This document shows positions 37,242 through 48,989 of a stretch of DNA of 64,000 bases, piece by piece (position 1 is the first letter of the stretch; each line of letters starts with the position of its first letter). Both the position numbers and the translations under genes were made by a program. The DNA is from Coprinus comatus. Its lineage: Eukaryota; Basidiomycota; Agaricomycetes; Agaricales; Agaricaceae. Below the pieces are notes generated by a model. That model had not been told where the DNA came from, did not search any database, and saw only the letters and a program-made list of their open reading frames with translations. Where the stretch lies: assembly GCA_034638255.1 (NCBI GenBank), contig JAWPGT010000044.1, forward strand, positions 124,001 through 188,000. Direction: 5' to 3'.

Positions 37242-39400
37242 TTATTCGTGTTTCTCTTGATGTTGAATACGGGAAGTTATAGCATTTGTAATACTGATCA
37301 ACCTCTTAACTTTAGTCTCCCTTTCTTCCCGCATAGCTTTGGGCTCCCGTGGAGGTTGTTGGTGATCATGTATCTTCTTCGAACCTGGTGTAAATTTCTT
37401 TTGAAAACGAGGTTCGTTGGAGCTTTGTGCCCTGTTCTGTATGTGAGCGTCTTGTACATTGGTGATATCAGGCAATAGTGACTTTATTCCTTTCCTATCC
37501 TGTTCGAGTTTAGGTTCATCCAGGATTGAAATTGGGCTCAAGCCCGCTTTGGGTATGTTTTTGGGGATTTTCTTTGATTTTTTCAGCACTATGTCTTCGA
37601 CAGACGCTTTTCCAACCGATCCAAACCGGGCTGCGCTTCCATCCCGAAGTTGGATTTTAAGCATTTGATTCGCGATAGTGTTTTTTGAATGAAGGACCTC
37701 TGACCCTATACAAAGTTTTTCTATATCGGGTAAAACATCCACTTGAAGGGCTTTATCTTCTTCCCCATCTTCAAAATGTTTTTCTTCGTCATCATCCAAG
37801 TCAATAATCAAGCGGTGAGAAGGGTTAATGTCGAATTTAAATTCTGACTTTCTTGTTCTCAATGACCCATCCTTGATAACCATATCCGAAAATTTCTTCT
37901 CCAATTGTTCTTCTAATGATTTGTTGTTCAGTGATTTCTGGAATGAGGCGGCAACACTCCGTTCACGTTTCGCAACAGTATCATTGGCACCTTCAGGTAA
38001 GGAAGGCTGATATCTTCAATAGTCATTCATCAGTGAAACAAATAAGCAGTATATGAAGAGAAACTAGCAACCTACTTCGGGTCATCCGTGATAATATCAT
38101 GCGCACGATTAAGCAAAGGTCTAAACCAAGAGATAGCCCACTTCTCGGCAGCTATGGGATCCTTGGTATAATACCATCCAATCATTGCATATAACGATTG
38201 TGTCAATTTACTTCGATAAGGTGCTTCACTTCGTAAAACATCAGGAGTGGCTGATTGTGGTGATGCGAAACGTTTGTTGGTAGCCATATAATCAGGATCG
38301 TTAACGTCAAAGAAAGAGGAAAGGGAAATTATTGATGCGAGGTAACCCAGAGTCCAACTATTAATGAGCAAAGTCGTAATGCTCTATAAATTCGACAAAG
38401 AATCTCATCAGCAAAAATGGAGGAGTTCAGAGAACCTAGACACGAAAAAGGGGGGAAGACTTACAGAAATTAGATGTGGCCCTTTACGTGTTGCTTCACG
38501 ATTTTCTGGATATATGCGCATAAAAGTCTGGCAAATCCAAAATTTAAGTAAATGCGTAGCAATTTCAACCATGTCCCTATCATTCCCAATATCTCCATTT
38601 TCCATAAATATAAATGTAGTACCAGAAGGAATGGCATTAAGCGCATCTTCCGCATTTTCTATCATAATCTTGGCTTTAAAATCAAGGTAATCATAAAGCT
38701 TTTCTTGGTGTTGTAATTCTGCCAGAAGTCGATGTGAAACATATCTTTCCTGCTTCGATGTTATTGAAAGTGATGAAAGTGAGTGACCAAGAGCAAGGTA
38801 ATCCTTTGTTGCCTTTTCAATGAGTGGTGTGAAAATGGAACGGAGCCATTTGAATATTTGATCCCATCCATGCTCTTCATAAATAGCTCCAGTGAAAGCT
38901 TCAAAAAGGTCCGCGAGTACTTTTGGTGGCGTTGAGAATAAACGTTGGTTAGAATTGGATTCCCAATCTTCTAGAGCCATTGCATCCATCAAATCCAATC
39001 TTGCACGAGTATGCAATTTGAGTTGATAAGCGAGACGACCGAGTGTATCGTTTTTAGTAATTTTCCGACCTACGATCTAGAAATATGAATATTGTTTTCA
39101 GTACATATATTGAATACATAATGTGAAATCCAGCGAAGAGTAAATTGACAAACTAACCAATTGATGATCTGGACAAAACCTCTCTTCATGTATCAACAAC
39201 GCACATGCCAAATTGACAATACGATCTCCAAAGAATTCCAGCAAATCATTATTTCTTTCTGTCCCTTTTTTACTATTTTGTACGCGTTTCAACAAATCTT
39301 CAGATATTTGCGGTATTTTGGCATATGTCTCCAAGGACAGATTTTGCTGAGATTTTAAGAATGCTGTGAGTTCCGACTCAGTAGAATGTTGCTGGCGCAT
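37242..39400 (-). CDS. RNase III domain protein, single catalytic domain
   Basis: Four exons (39400-39158, 39076-38465, 38383-38076, 38013-37242) give 644 aa from the ATG at 39400. The RNase III domain covers about residues 10-160: the signature NDLLEFFGDRIVNLACALLI carries the acidic pair E55/D59, and ADLFEAFTGAIYEEHGW carries D137/E140. All four metal-binding positions appear conserved, so double-stranded RNA cleavage is plausible. There is no PAZ, helicase or clear dsRNA-binding motif, so it is not a Dicer. The C-terminal 250 residues are charged and disordered. The function may be mitochondrial ribosome- or rRNA-related, as for other short fungal RNase III proteins, or regulatory. An upstream exon beyond 39400 cannot be excluded. 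Confidence 0.8.
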
Positions 39401-39782
39401 CGTACGCAAAGGACTTGGCTTGCCGCTTCACTAACTTGGTGAAGAAACAGAAAGGAGAGCGTGGGATTTCTTTATGGGAACCTGGAACTCATTCAAACAT
39501 TGATATACCAGTTCAAACCAACGATCAATATTAAAACTTGCAGGTTGTGCTAGTGATATTGTTTCTTTTTCTGGTAGGCAAAAGTTTATCGTCTCTTTGA
39601 TGAGCAATAAGTATGTGGTATACCGTATTATACCAATCAATGAGAGTAAGCACATGCATTCTAAATTGACGATTTTACTAACAAAGTTGAAAAAAGGTCT
39701 ATGTACATATCTCAAATCTCTGCCAACATCTTCTACTGTGAATTGCAACTATTTAACATCTATGGCAATTGACTTTCATCAC
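39401..39782. other. Upstream flank of the RNase III gene
   Basis: A minus-strand frame here (about 39431-39748) encodes WFELVYQCLNEFQVPIKKSHALL and could be part of an additional 5' exon. I could not connect it to the RNase III frame with convincing splice sites. Confidence 0.35.
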
Positions 39783-40917
39783 ATGTTCGGGTCACCATGT
39801 ACACTGTCTATGATAGAGCCATCCTCCCAATAATCATACTTCACAATCCGACCAATCTCTGCCAGTAGGATAAAGCGATTGTACAGATTGTACGGCCGGG
39901 CCTGGTATGGCAGGGATAAAATTTTACATTGGAGTTTCCCCATCATTACTCCCGTACATGAATATCTGTGAAGCGTCTTCCCCCTCCTCGGTAGTTGGGA
40001 TCAATGTTGTTGTAGAGTAATTTACTCGAATACAAGGGGAAACTTTGTGCCAGTTAAGAGACATACGACATTGTCCCGCCATGACCAATGTTCCTCATGC
40101 CATCCTTGTGGTAACCGAAGCATCACGGCGAGTGTGTCTTGCAACGAGCTGAGCGGCTTGCCCAAGACCTTTCAGGCCGACTCAACAAGTTTTGATCAAC
40201 TGAGATTTGAAGCCAAGGGTGGACGAGCATATTATAGTGAAAAGTTTGATATTAATTTTAATAATTACCTATAATTGCAAGTTGGAAGGTCAAACGAGGT
40301 TGAGAATGGTCTATTCCAACGCAAAACCCATATTCTACCCGTTTAATGGAACCAGGCTCTAATTGCTTCCTCGGGCGTACGAACTCTTCAAAACACAGCT
40401 TCTTGGAAGAATCAAGGTCGACATAACAGCACTTTGCAGTTGTAGTGAGAACTATCATCCAGCGACCACCTGGCAATATTTTAATCCCGTTAAGTGCAGT
40501 TGTTCTTTACCAAAATCATCCAGTTTTGTGGAGTTGTATTTAATGAGACAATCTCGGACTGTGAATTCCATAAGCGTGTGCCCGAAGTCGTCTCATACAC
40601 CACCCTCGCAGTTCTTCTTCAGGATGAATCCCAGTAATCGCATATATCTGCCATCTGGCCAACAATGCCGTGCCATAACAGACGCAAGCTTGTGGCATCG
40701 TAAAATCGTCTACACGTCTAAAACAGTTGATTAATATATACTCGAGCATATGGATATGATTCCACTTATGCTTAGAAAAGAGAGGATGGTACCAAGAAAA
40801 TTTCTTGTAACATTTCAACAGGTAAAAGTTCAACTGTTGAAGTGGAGATGAAATCCTGTTGACTTGGAGTGTCCCAAGAGTTTGTGGAATAGGAGGCTGA
40901 TATTGTGAGTTATCCAT
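39783..40917 (-). pseudogene. F-box protein relic, copy C (internally deleted)
   Basis: Starts with MDNSQYQPPIPQTLG at 40917, followed by the region equivalent to copy B but with the F-box helix degraded (FYLLKCYKKFSW in a shifted frame). LPGGRWMIVLTTTAKCCYVDLD (read from about 40475) is intact in this copy, whereas it is broken in B. About 450 bp between roughly 40000 and 40250 is reduced relative to copy B. The end matches the IGRIVKYDY block near 39830. A frameshift lies between RRLRAHA and the following WNSQSEIVS. The copy is not functional as read. Confidence 0.65.
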
Positions 40918-41483
40918 GAAGCATAAATGAGAGACGTTCAAGTTGAAGAACTGAGGGGAAGTTTATGAGCTATGTGACATGTAGTAACAGTACGTTGCAT
41001 GCGGTAGTACGGCACACTATTCGTAAGATTACATACATGCTGTACATAGATGTGTAATCAGTATCGATAATTAATATCTATTTGTGAGTTCTGATATGTT
41101 TGAATGAGTTACTAGTAGGTCTAGTAAGCCTTAATTTAGTCCAAGCTCTATGAGCTTATGAAGTACTGTTGATCCAGACTACTAAGCCATACCCAAAGTA
41201 GTTGTGCTCGATGATGGTAATTGTAGTAGAAAAAGACATGGTAACGACTGTAGTAGAAATGTAAGCCAAAAGATGTAAAGAGCGTTGGGTTAACAAGAAA
41301 CGTGTCTCTATTGTACGTGAAGGGATTTGCACAGTGTTAGCCGCATTGAGCTGTAACACATTTTCTGTGTTTTGTTCAGCCCAGTCTTGCTTGTTACAGA
41401 GATTTTCAAAACAGGTCTTGAATACCATGATCTAGGTCCACTAATACGCCAGTATTCTACAGTTCAATACAAGCTCTATAAAC

Positions 41484-42450
41484 TTATAAAACACTATGGC
41501 TACTAGGCATGCAAGTGCCTACGATATAAACATGCCCACATTCGTGGTGGATGACCCGCCCAGTTTCCTCCACCGGTAATGCATACATGTGGTAACTACC
41601 CTCTGACAAAACCTTGCGTTGAAAATTCACACCAGTTCCGTCATCATTCCACCCGTATGTGAGCACCTCTATCTTCCTTCTGTAATATACCATCGTGGCA
41701 CCGTATCCCACTGTTGTGGGGATGAGTTCGAGTCTGGAGAGCGAGTACAAAGTGGAAATACAGAAGGAGTCCGTAAAATAAGTTAAAATGAGAATCTTCT
41801 GAGGATAGTAGAACTTTAAATAGAGGATGTGGGGGGAAGAGAAAACTTGGAACTCGATTAAAGGGCGTTGCCCGTATATAAAATACAAAACACGTGCAGT
41901 AAAACGTATGCTAAGAGACGGAAATGAGAGATTCGAAACATTTGAGTAAACGAACGGCCACGAACAACACAAGTTATTATCTAAAAACACCCTTAGCGGG
42001 CAGGGTTGCCCCCTTTGAAGTATCTGAAGCACTAGAAATGATGGAAATTAAAGTCAGGACATAAAGTAGATGTAAAATGAGAGCGAAAATAGAGAGAATA
42101 ATGAAGAACTAAGAAAATGATAAAAAAGAAAAGGATACCATCCTCGATGGCCTCACTTAGCCAAATGGCCGCTCCCACACTGTAACATGGGAATCATTCA
42201 CATAACATTCACCACCCTCCCACAACACTGGATATGTCCCAAACACCGTAATCCTTGAATTCTGAGGATTATTATGAGGAATAGAAATTCCTTGCACCTT
42301 CCCGTCACCTGTAGCTCCCAGGCTGTCACTGATATTAGACCGGTTGGTTCTGGGAACCAACAGGTCGTAAATGAGGCAAAATTGGCGGTTTTGTGGACTT
42401 TCGAAAGACCTGGGATATCACCAAGGACTTGCAATATTTCCCTCTTGCAC
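41484..42450 (-). pseudogene. F-box family relic, copy D (C-terminal part)
   Basis: Only C-terminal blocks remain. At about 42157-42360 there is GISIPHNNPQNSRITVFGTYP, and at 41484-41760 there is KIEVLTYGWNDDGTG followed by EETGRVIHHECGHVYIV. Both are homologous to copies A and B. The interval between them contains unrelated or diverged sequence, and no F-box was found. It sits in tandem with copy C, which suggests a local duplication. Confidence 0.6.
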
Positions 42451-43777
42451 TTTTGTTAAAACATTCTTTTGTTTAAAAAAAAATCATTCATCCAAGTTCT
42501 TTTTTTTTTTTGTCAATAATACATGTGATGATGTAAATGAAGTCAATAGACGATTAGTTTCAGGGGCATCTGGCTCTTGATTTTGTCTCTTTTTCAACAA
42601 CTTAATCAAACATTACAACTTCAACCTTTTGTCGAAGCTCGAGGGACCCCAAAAACCCACATACCCTCGCTCTCAAGCTGCTGGTCAGCGCCAGTCACCT
42701 ATGACAGCCTCCGGTTGGAATGTTGATGGTCAATAGGGAGAAAATTCCCGTTGTACCCCAGTAACGGCTGCAGGAAGTTCCGAAGCCGTTACCAGGCTCA
42801 ATTTCGACATCCCGATTCCCTGTTACACCCTGTTATCCGAGGACAACTTGATTTTTTACATTGGTGAATCCTTACGGCTTCTTTTTCCATCATCCAGTAT
42901 GCCAGGAATAAGAAGCCGTCATGGTCAGCGGCGTCTACTGTCAGCTTCACCTAATGTTCCCAGGTGAATCAAGGCCGCCGTTCACTTGAGGACAATATAC
43001 TCTAAGTATGCCAATGTTCAAGGATGCCAGAATGGTTCACCTAAAACTTCACTGGTTCCTTACTGGATGACAGACGAGGTACTATCTCATGACCACTTTC
43101 TAAAGATTAATAGACATTGTCGTGAGTCAATAGTGCGGCGTGCCCAGTTACTTGATTCACACCGAAGTTCATGTCATTAATTTAATGAGTTGTTGGAACT
43201 TGACAAGCAAGAAGTCCGTGGACATGCCACATGCTTAAATTGACATGGGTGTGGTTGGGTAGTGTACAGTGCTCGCTTAGTGGTTTCAATCCTAGTACAG
43301 ACTTAAATTTTATGTTTGGTGAATGTTGAATATTAGATGGCAGACATAGTCACTGGCCGGCGGCAGCTGCCATGTTGCTGGCCACAAGCAGTGAGCACAA
43401 GGCCTACTTATCAGCTTGTAGGTTGGTTAATACGTGACTTGTACTACTGCCAGATCTGGGGATATTGTGTACAAGATAGGGAAGTTGGTAACCACTGACA
43501 GCCAGACATTGAGAATCCGATTATATTAGCCACACTTTACACCTAATTCCCTCGGAGTAGCCTATGTTATTGTAATTTGTGGATCATGACACTGTAAAGT
43601 CCGTAATACGACACCGATACTGCCTCATGTAAAATTTTGTACACAGATCAGCATCGTGTTCTACACGTGGTTCACAGATGACAAGAAACAAAGGAAATAT
43701 TTATTCGATTACACACTTGAATCCCGATGGTGTACTAACCAGGAACCTGACTGGAAAAACATGCAAAAATAAATAAA
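42451..43777. other. 3' flank of the KDZ transposase gene
   Basis: No coding frame of note. It includes T-rich tracts near 42475-42515. Part of it may belong to the KDZ element, but I found no terminal inverted repeat to set the boundary. Confidence 0.4.
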
Positions 43778-46700
43778 TCAAGAGTAACTTAGACTGGGGT
43801 GGGAGGCGGAGACAACAAATTCTAAATCTTCTTGTAATAACCGTTCTTCCCTGTCATCCTCTTCTTCTGCTTCTAACTCGGCATTCAGAGCGTTCTCAGC
43901 CTCCATGTCGTTATTAATCGGAAAGCTTGATGACGTCATGAGAGATTGCTTCGTACCAGCAATGTGATTAATTGCTCGTTTTGGTGACAACCAAGACATG
44001 TCAAGATTATGTTTCATGACAAATTTCTGTAACGAGATCCTGTGTTGTTTATTTGCCGATTCAAAGTGAAGCCGTCGGAGATGGATTTGATGAGAAATAT
44101 CTGGGTCAGAGGCCTGGTAATGTTTTTCCATTTCCACAAGGAAAGATTCTTCGTCATGCATGAATGTTATCAGTCGAGGAATTTCGACCTCCAGTCGTTC
44201 AATCTCTTCCTGTGCTCACAACATTTTAAAATGCTGATCCATAAGAGCACGAGCGGCAGGGCAAGCCCAGGCTTTCTCCCTGATGTCCTCTCGCGAATTA
44301 GCAAGGAGATCAAACTCTGAAAGAAACACATATTCAACTACTTGTTCCCATCTCAATGAGTCGCGTGGAGGAGTAAGATGTTTTGCCGCTACGTTGTACT
44401 GGTCAAGAGCTGAACGGATGGCCTGGCATCGTTTTTGGAGAGCCTTTGCAATATGCTGTCGCAAGTCATACCCTGCAGCCAGCAATAATTACAAACTGTC
44501 AATTTGTTGACAAAAATATAAAACACTCACCAGAACCAGACCGGTTTATCTTCCCTAGTTCAAACATTCTTTGAACTACCAATCTTTCCAGCTTATCCAA
44601 GCTCAAGCGGTACTCGCGGTGTACAAGTTTTTCCTCAACTTTGGTCCATTCATCACTTCCTTCCACCCATGTATGTGTGATACCTAGCTTCACCTCAAGT
44701 TCATGGATCCGTTTCAATTCCATTGCTTCTGTTTCTTTCAAATGCCGTCGTTCCCTCTCAAGCTTTCCGGTTGCTCCTGCTGACATGCAAACCGGGGTTT
44801 CGACATACCACTTTTCTGAGGTCACTAGACTTTTCCTTGAAAACGTTTGAGATACATGTATAACATGAACATTTAGTTACTTACTTGACTGTATGCAAAC
44901 TCTTTAGCCGCTCTACATATTCGATTTCGTATGTGTCCTCAGTCGGCTCCTTTAACAGATTTTTGAGATACTCTTTCTCCTCGTCAAGCCACTGGCGAAA
45001 ATCTACACTTATTTCTTCATTCTCGAGTGCTTCCTTTGCTTTTTCAAATGCAGGTCTGTGTTCTAGGATCTTCAAAGCACGGGTATAGTTGGTAACCAAT
45101 ATTTTACCTTTAGAACATAATCAACTAGTGACTTTTAGAAGATTGAAAAGCTTACCAAGACTTTGATAAGTATCGGTTTCATTGAGATGTTGGAGATAAT
45201 GGACGATGTGTTGTTGCCTATGAAAGACACTTGCATGTCGGGTGGAAGCTGCCAGGTCATTAGACCTAGAGAAGAGTTGCTCGGCACCTTCGAGGTCACT
45301 GAGACCCATACCCTCGACATATGTAGCCAGATAGTCAAGCTGGCAAAGGCGATTGTGTGCATGACCATGAAAGGAGCCCACGAGTGAAGTATATGCGAGT
45401 TTCTTGGCCTGAGGACCAAGGCCACTAGGAGCAAGAGTTTTCTTGAAGCGACACCCAATATCATATCCAACTCCTAACCTATGCCCGTAAACATTGAGTA
45501 AACGCTCCACAATTGCCAATGCATATTGTGACCTATAAGGTAAGGAAAAAATTAATACTAGTAGCATGTCCGTTTGGGTACAATACTCACCCTTCGCCAG
45601 ACTTTACCATGTCAGCCAAGGCTAATACAGTCCCATGTCGACAAAGGGCAACAAAAATTCCTGTTTCATCGAAAATACTCCAAGTCTTCCCTGTGCGTTC
45701 TGACGACATATTCTTCCAGCGATTGGAACAAGGAGTATCATCTTCCTTTGACTGTAGTAGTGAATCACATTAAAGTGTAAAGCAATAATAAATATACAAA
45801 AATGTGAATGTAAACGTACCTCCGTATCACTGGCAGCTTCCTGTTCATAGTCTTCTGGTGCCTTAGGACGTTTCCGTTTACGGTTGGAGGACTGCTCAAG
45901 TCTTAGTTAAGATCGATATCACAATCAATCATTATCAATAAAACAAACTTACCTTCTCTTTCTTCAAGTCCTCTACCCACTTTTCAACATCTTCACGCGG
46001 CACATAGTAATCACCAGCGGTAACCACTCGAGAATCTGGCAGGTCGCTTACTTCTTGCACTGCCTCCACAGCACCATTATTGTCTTCAGTGTATTCCGTG
46101 GAATTTCGGAGTTTGGGTATGCGTTTCAACGCATTGTTTCCATCCATCGTCATTAACATTCGAAATTTCAGCTCTGGTTCATCCTCAAGAGGGTAATTAC
46201 AAGCAGCACAGGCATTTTTGGGCCTCCATAATGGTTCGTCTCGTCCAAGTGCAACATTGACACGATCTTCGACCTTCTCAAGGATCATGAGGTAGAGGTC
46301 GTGACATATAGATAGCTGTTTGCTGAGGTGTGGCCGATAGGGTACCTGGAAAAGCCAATGATATAGATTATAATCATTGTGGATTGTTTCTAAGGGGAAA
46401 AACAGACCTTATATACGAAACACAGCATCTCAACATAGTTCTGAATCGCCAATCGAGGGCAGCTTAGCCAAAGTAAGCGAAAGATTTCCAGAGTACGTAT
46501 AGTTATTGCAAGATGGGGAGTGTAGGGAGCGCATGGGATTAGTCCATGCTTAACCAGTGCAGCAGCGATCCCTTTATCGCCTTCCACAAATGGAACATCC
46601 ATTTGTACATCCCCTACATCGGAGAGACAAGTTAGTACCTGCACAAGGTAAAAATAAAATACTACACTCACCAAACAGGTCCACCACTTCAATTGTGTAG

Positions 46701-47297
46701 TAACTTTGCACTTCTCCTTCCATTTTAATCTTAATATCCCAGAATCCTTTGGAAACAGTGGTAGAAGACCAGCGTAGGTAAACGTCCACCATATCATCCA
46801 GTTGGGTTGCAAAACCTTCATTGCGCTTTTGTACTCGCTCTCTTCTGTTTCGTGTATCCCTTGGTGTCCTGGAGAAGCTTGAGTATTTCAAGGTCAACTT
46901 TGAAAAAGGACTACTAACCTCTCCTTTTGCAGACCCTCCGCTAATAACTCGAGGATTTCAACTCCAGACTGACTTGAAACAAGCTCACTCTGTCCAGTAA
47001 TAATCGTGTTGAGATCAAAATCAACGGGATCGATGGTGTCATCGGTGTCCTCCCACCCATTGTTGTACTCTTCACTTGATGTTACATTTGCTTTAGATCG
47101 AGTATAAGAAAAGAGATATGATAAATCTAAGACAACATACCATTGGAGAGGTGTTGTTTATACGCTGTGGCAGAATTATAGTGAAACTTTTGCTTCTGGG
47201 CACCATAGAGTGCCTTGGGTTGTTGAATAACCCCGTCGATTGCAGTGATAGGTTTGATTCTCTTTGAAACTGAGCTTTTAACTCGGTACTTGTGCAT
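43778..47297 (-). pseudogene. KDZ (Kyakuja-Dileera-Zisupton) transposase with one in-frame stop
   Basis: Eleven exons join in phase: transcript order 47297-47141, 47090-46919, 46868-46672, 46613-46408, 46345-45953, 45894-45820, 45751-45591, 45532-45156, 45107-44885, 44835-44531, 44472-43778. Together they make 987 codons with a single TGA at codon 841 (44218-44216). KDZ hallmarks are CAACNYPLEDEPELKF with TMDGNNALKR (Asp near 312), ETGIFVALCRHG, VGYDIGCRF (Asp near 478), GSFHGHAHN, and EGAEQLFSR (Glu). These match the acidic residues of the KDZ catalytic core. The C-terminal helical region continues in frame past the stop. The family mobilises DNA transposons that are abundant in mushrooms. 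If the stop is real, the protein would lose its last 145 residues. Element ends were not found. Confidence 0.85.
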
Positions 47298-48989
47298 GAG
47301 AGTGTGAGTGTGTGTGATATGTGTTGATATACACAGGTTTGAGTAGCCCCTGGACGAAAAGAGGGGTGTGAATGTGAACGTGCTTGTAACATAATGCTGG
47401 TTTGCATCTCTAGATGAGTGCTTTTTGCTACTGGGGCTGAGAATGAAGCTTGAAGTTGGGAATATGAAGGAGTAAACAACGTAGTATGTACACGTGAGCA
47501 CGCTATTATTAGTCCTTACTTGGTCTCCACCCGGTCTTCACATAACTTCAAGTTGCAACTGCTCAGTGGAATTCATAAGTATACCTCTACACCTTTCTCT
47601 TAACCACAAGGAATGTCAGTTAAAAGGTTTTGTATACACTAGTTTAGAGGATAGGTAATGTAATGAGAGCCGAATTGAAATGTCTTTCCAGGCTCCTTGG
47701 GAGTCGGTTCACAAATTAAATTATGCTAATGTAGTTCAATAAAATGATGTATGTATCATGTACATACCAACCTATTGTTTGTACAAGTTCTGGAGAATAG
47801 TAAGTTCATCTGAACAAGTGATACAATCAATAACATATGAGGTATATGTTAGATACGTATGAACATAATACTTCATGCCCATATTAAAACTATAGTGATA
47901 CCAGTATATCAGAGAATGATATTCCTCAACGATTAATCTTTTATGGTACCAGGTTTCTTGTCCTTTCTTGTCCTTACGCTATGTAATACATCAGGACTTC
48001 GCATGAAACCACTTTGTGAAGTCAGGACAAACTTTGAAAAAAATGTTTTGTCCAGTGAGCACGTTATACACATAGATTACGATGAAGGAAGGGATCCCTG
48101 GTGCATAATAAACACAAACTGGAGGTTATATATCTATGGATCATCATGGTTAGCAAGTTATACAACCAATGACATATGAAGCATATGTCAGACAATTATA
48201 AACATGTACAATATTGTGTATACTGATAGTATATGGGTCATGGATCTCAAATAAATACCATATTTCACTGGCTATAATGTACGTTCCTTGAATTCCAAGC
48301 TTCTCTTATGTCTGTGCTATATAGAACCCTTGGACTGAACAAGAAGTCGCATTGCGCACAAAGTGAAATAGAGGGTTTGGCTATGCATATGTTGCAAAAT
48401 TTGAAAATTGCAAAAACTTGTAAGGTATTGCCGTGGCTGGAATGCCACAGCTTAGTGCTCTCCAAATATATATTTTATGTATGGAACAGTCGACTAATGG
48501 GGGCTTAAATGTACAAACATTGATATTTATGATATATTTCATGATTTTCTCTTTCAGGCAGATTGTGCACAAAGTGCGTGAAAATTGGAACATAGTTAGA
48601 TATAAGCTACCGTAATAGAAATAAAATATTCAAATATGGTTGTGACGAAACCCACAGCTTATATGATGACAATCAACTTCAGCCCTGTTTTTTATATACC
48701 ATCATTGAATGTCGACTAAGAAGTCTCATTTCTGCTCTATATGTGACAAACAGGTAATGTCTACTATATTACAGTCTCCATCCACTGCTTATGGACATGG
48801 GTTGGGCAACTTGGCAAGGCATAAATTCTGTCCTTTTTGTAACATGTATGTGACATCATTATGATGTCATGATGGATCAATATATTACTGATGGCTCGGG
48901 AGTCGGAACTCGGAACCAATGGCAAGAAGCATGCATGCACTTCCTTTCAAAATTTCACATCTTATTCGATGTGTTCTTATGGTTAAAGT
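47298..48989. other. 1.7-kb intergenic region with a diverged direct repeat
   Basis: No gene recognised. Two diverged copies of a block of at least 45 bp lie at 47822-47865 and 48161-48206 (about 75-80 percent alike by eye), and similarity may extend on both sides. A 17-nt near-palindrome (ACATCATTATGATGT core) is at about 48850-48870. Confidence 0.4.

Noticed and set aside
44209..44218. A 10-nt GTGAGCACAG intron that would remove the TGA in the KDZ gene
   Set aside because: Far too short to be spliced. It would also shift the frame of the following conserved helix, which reads in phase without it.
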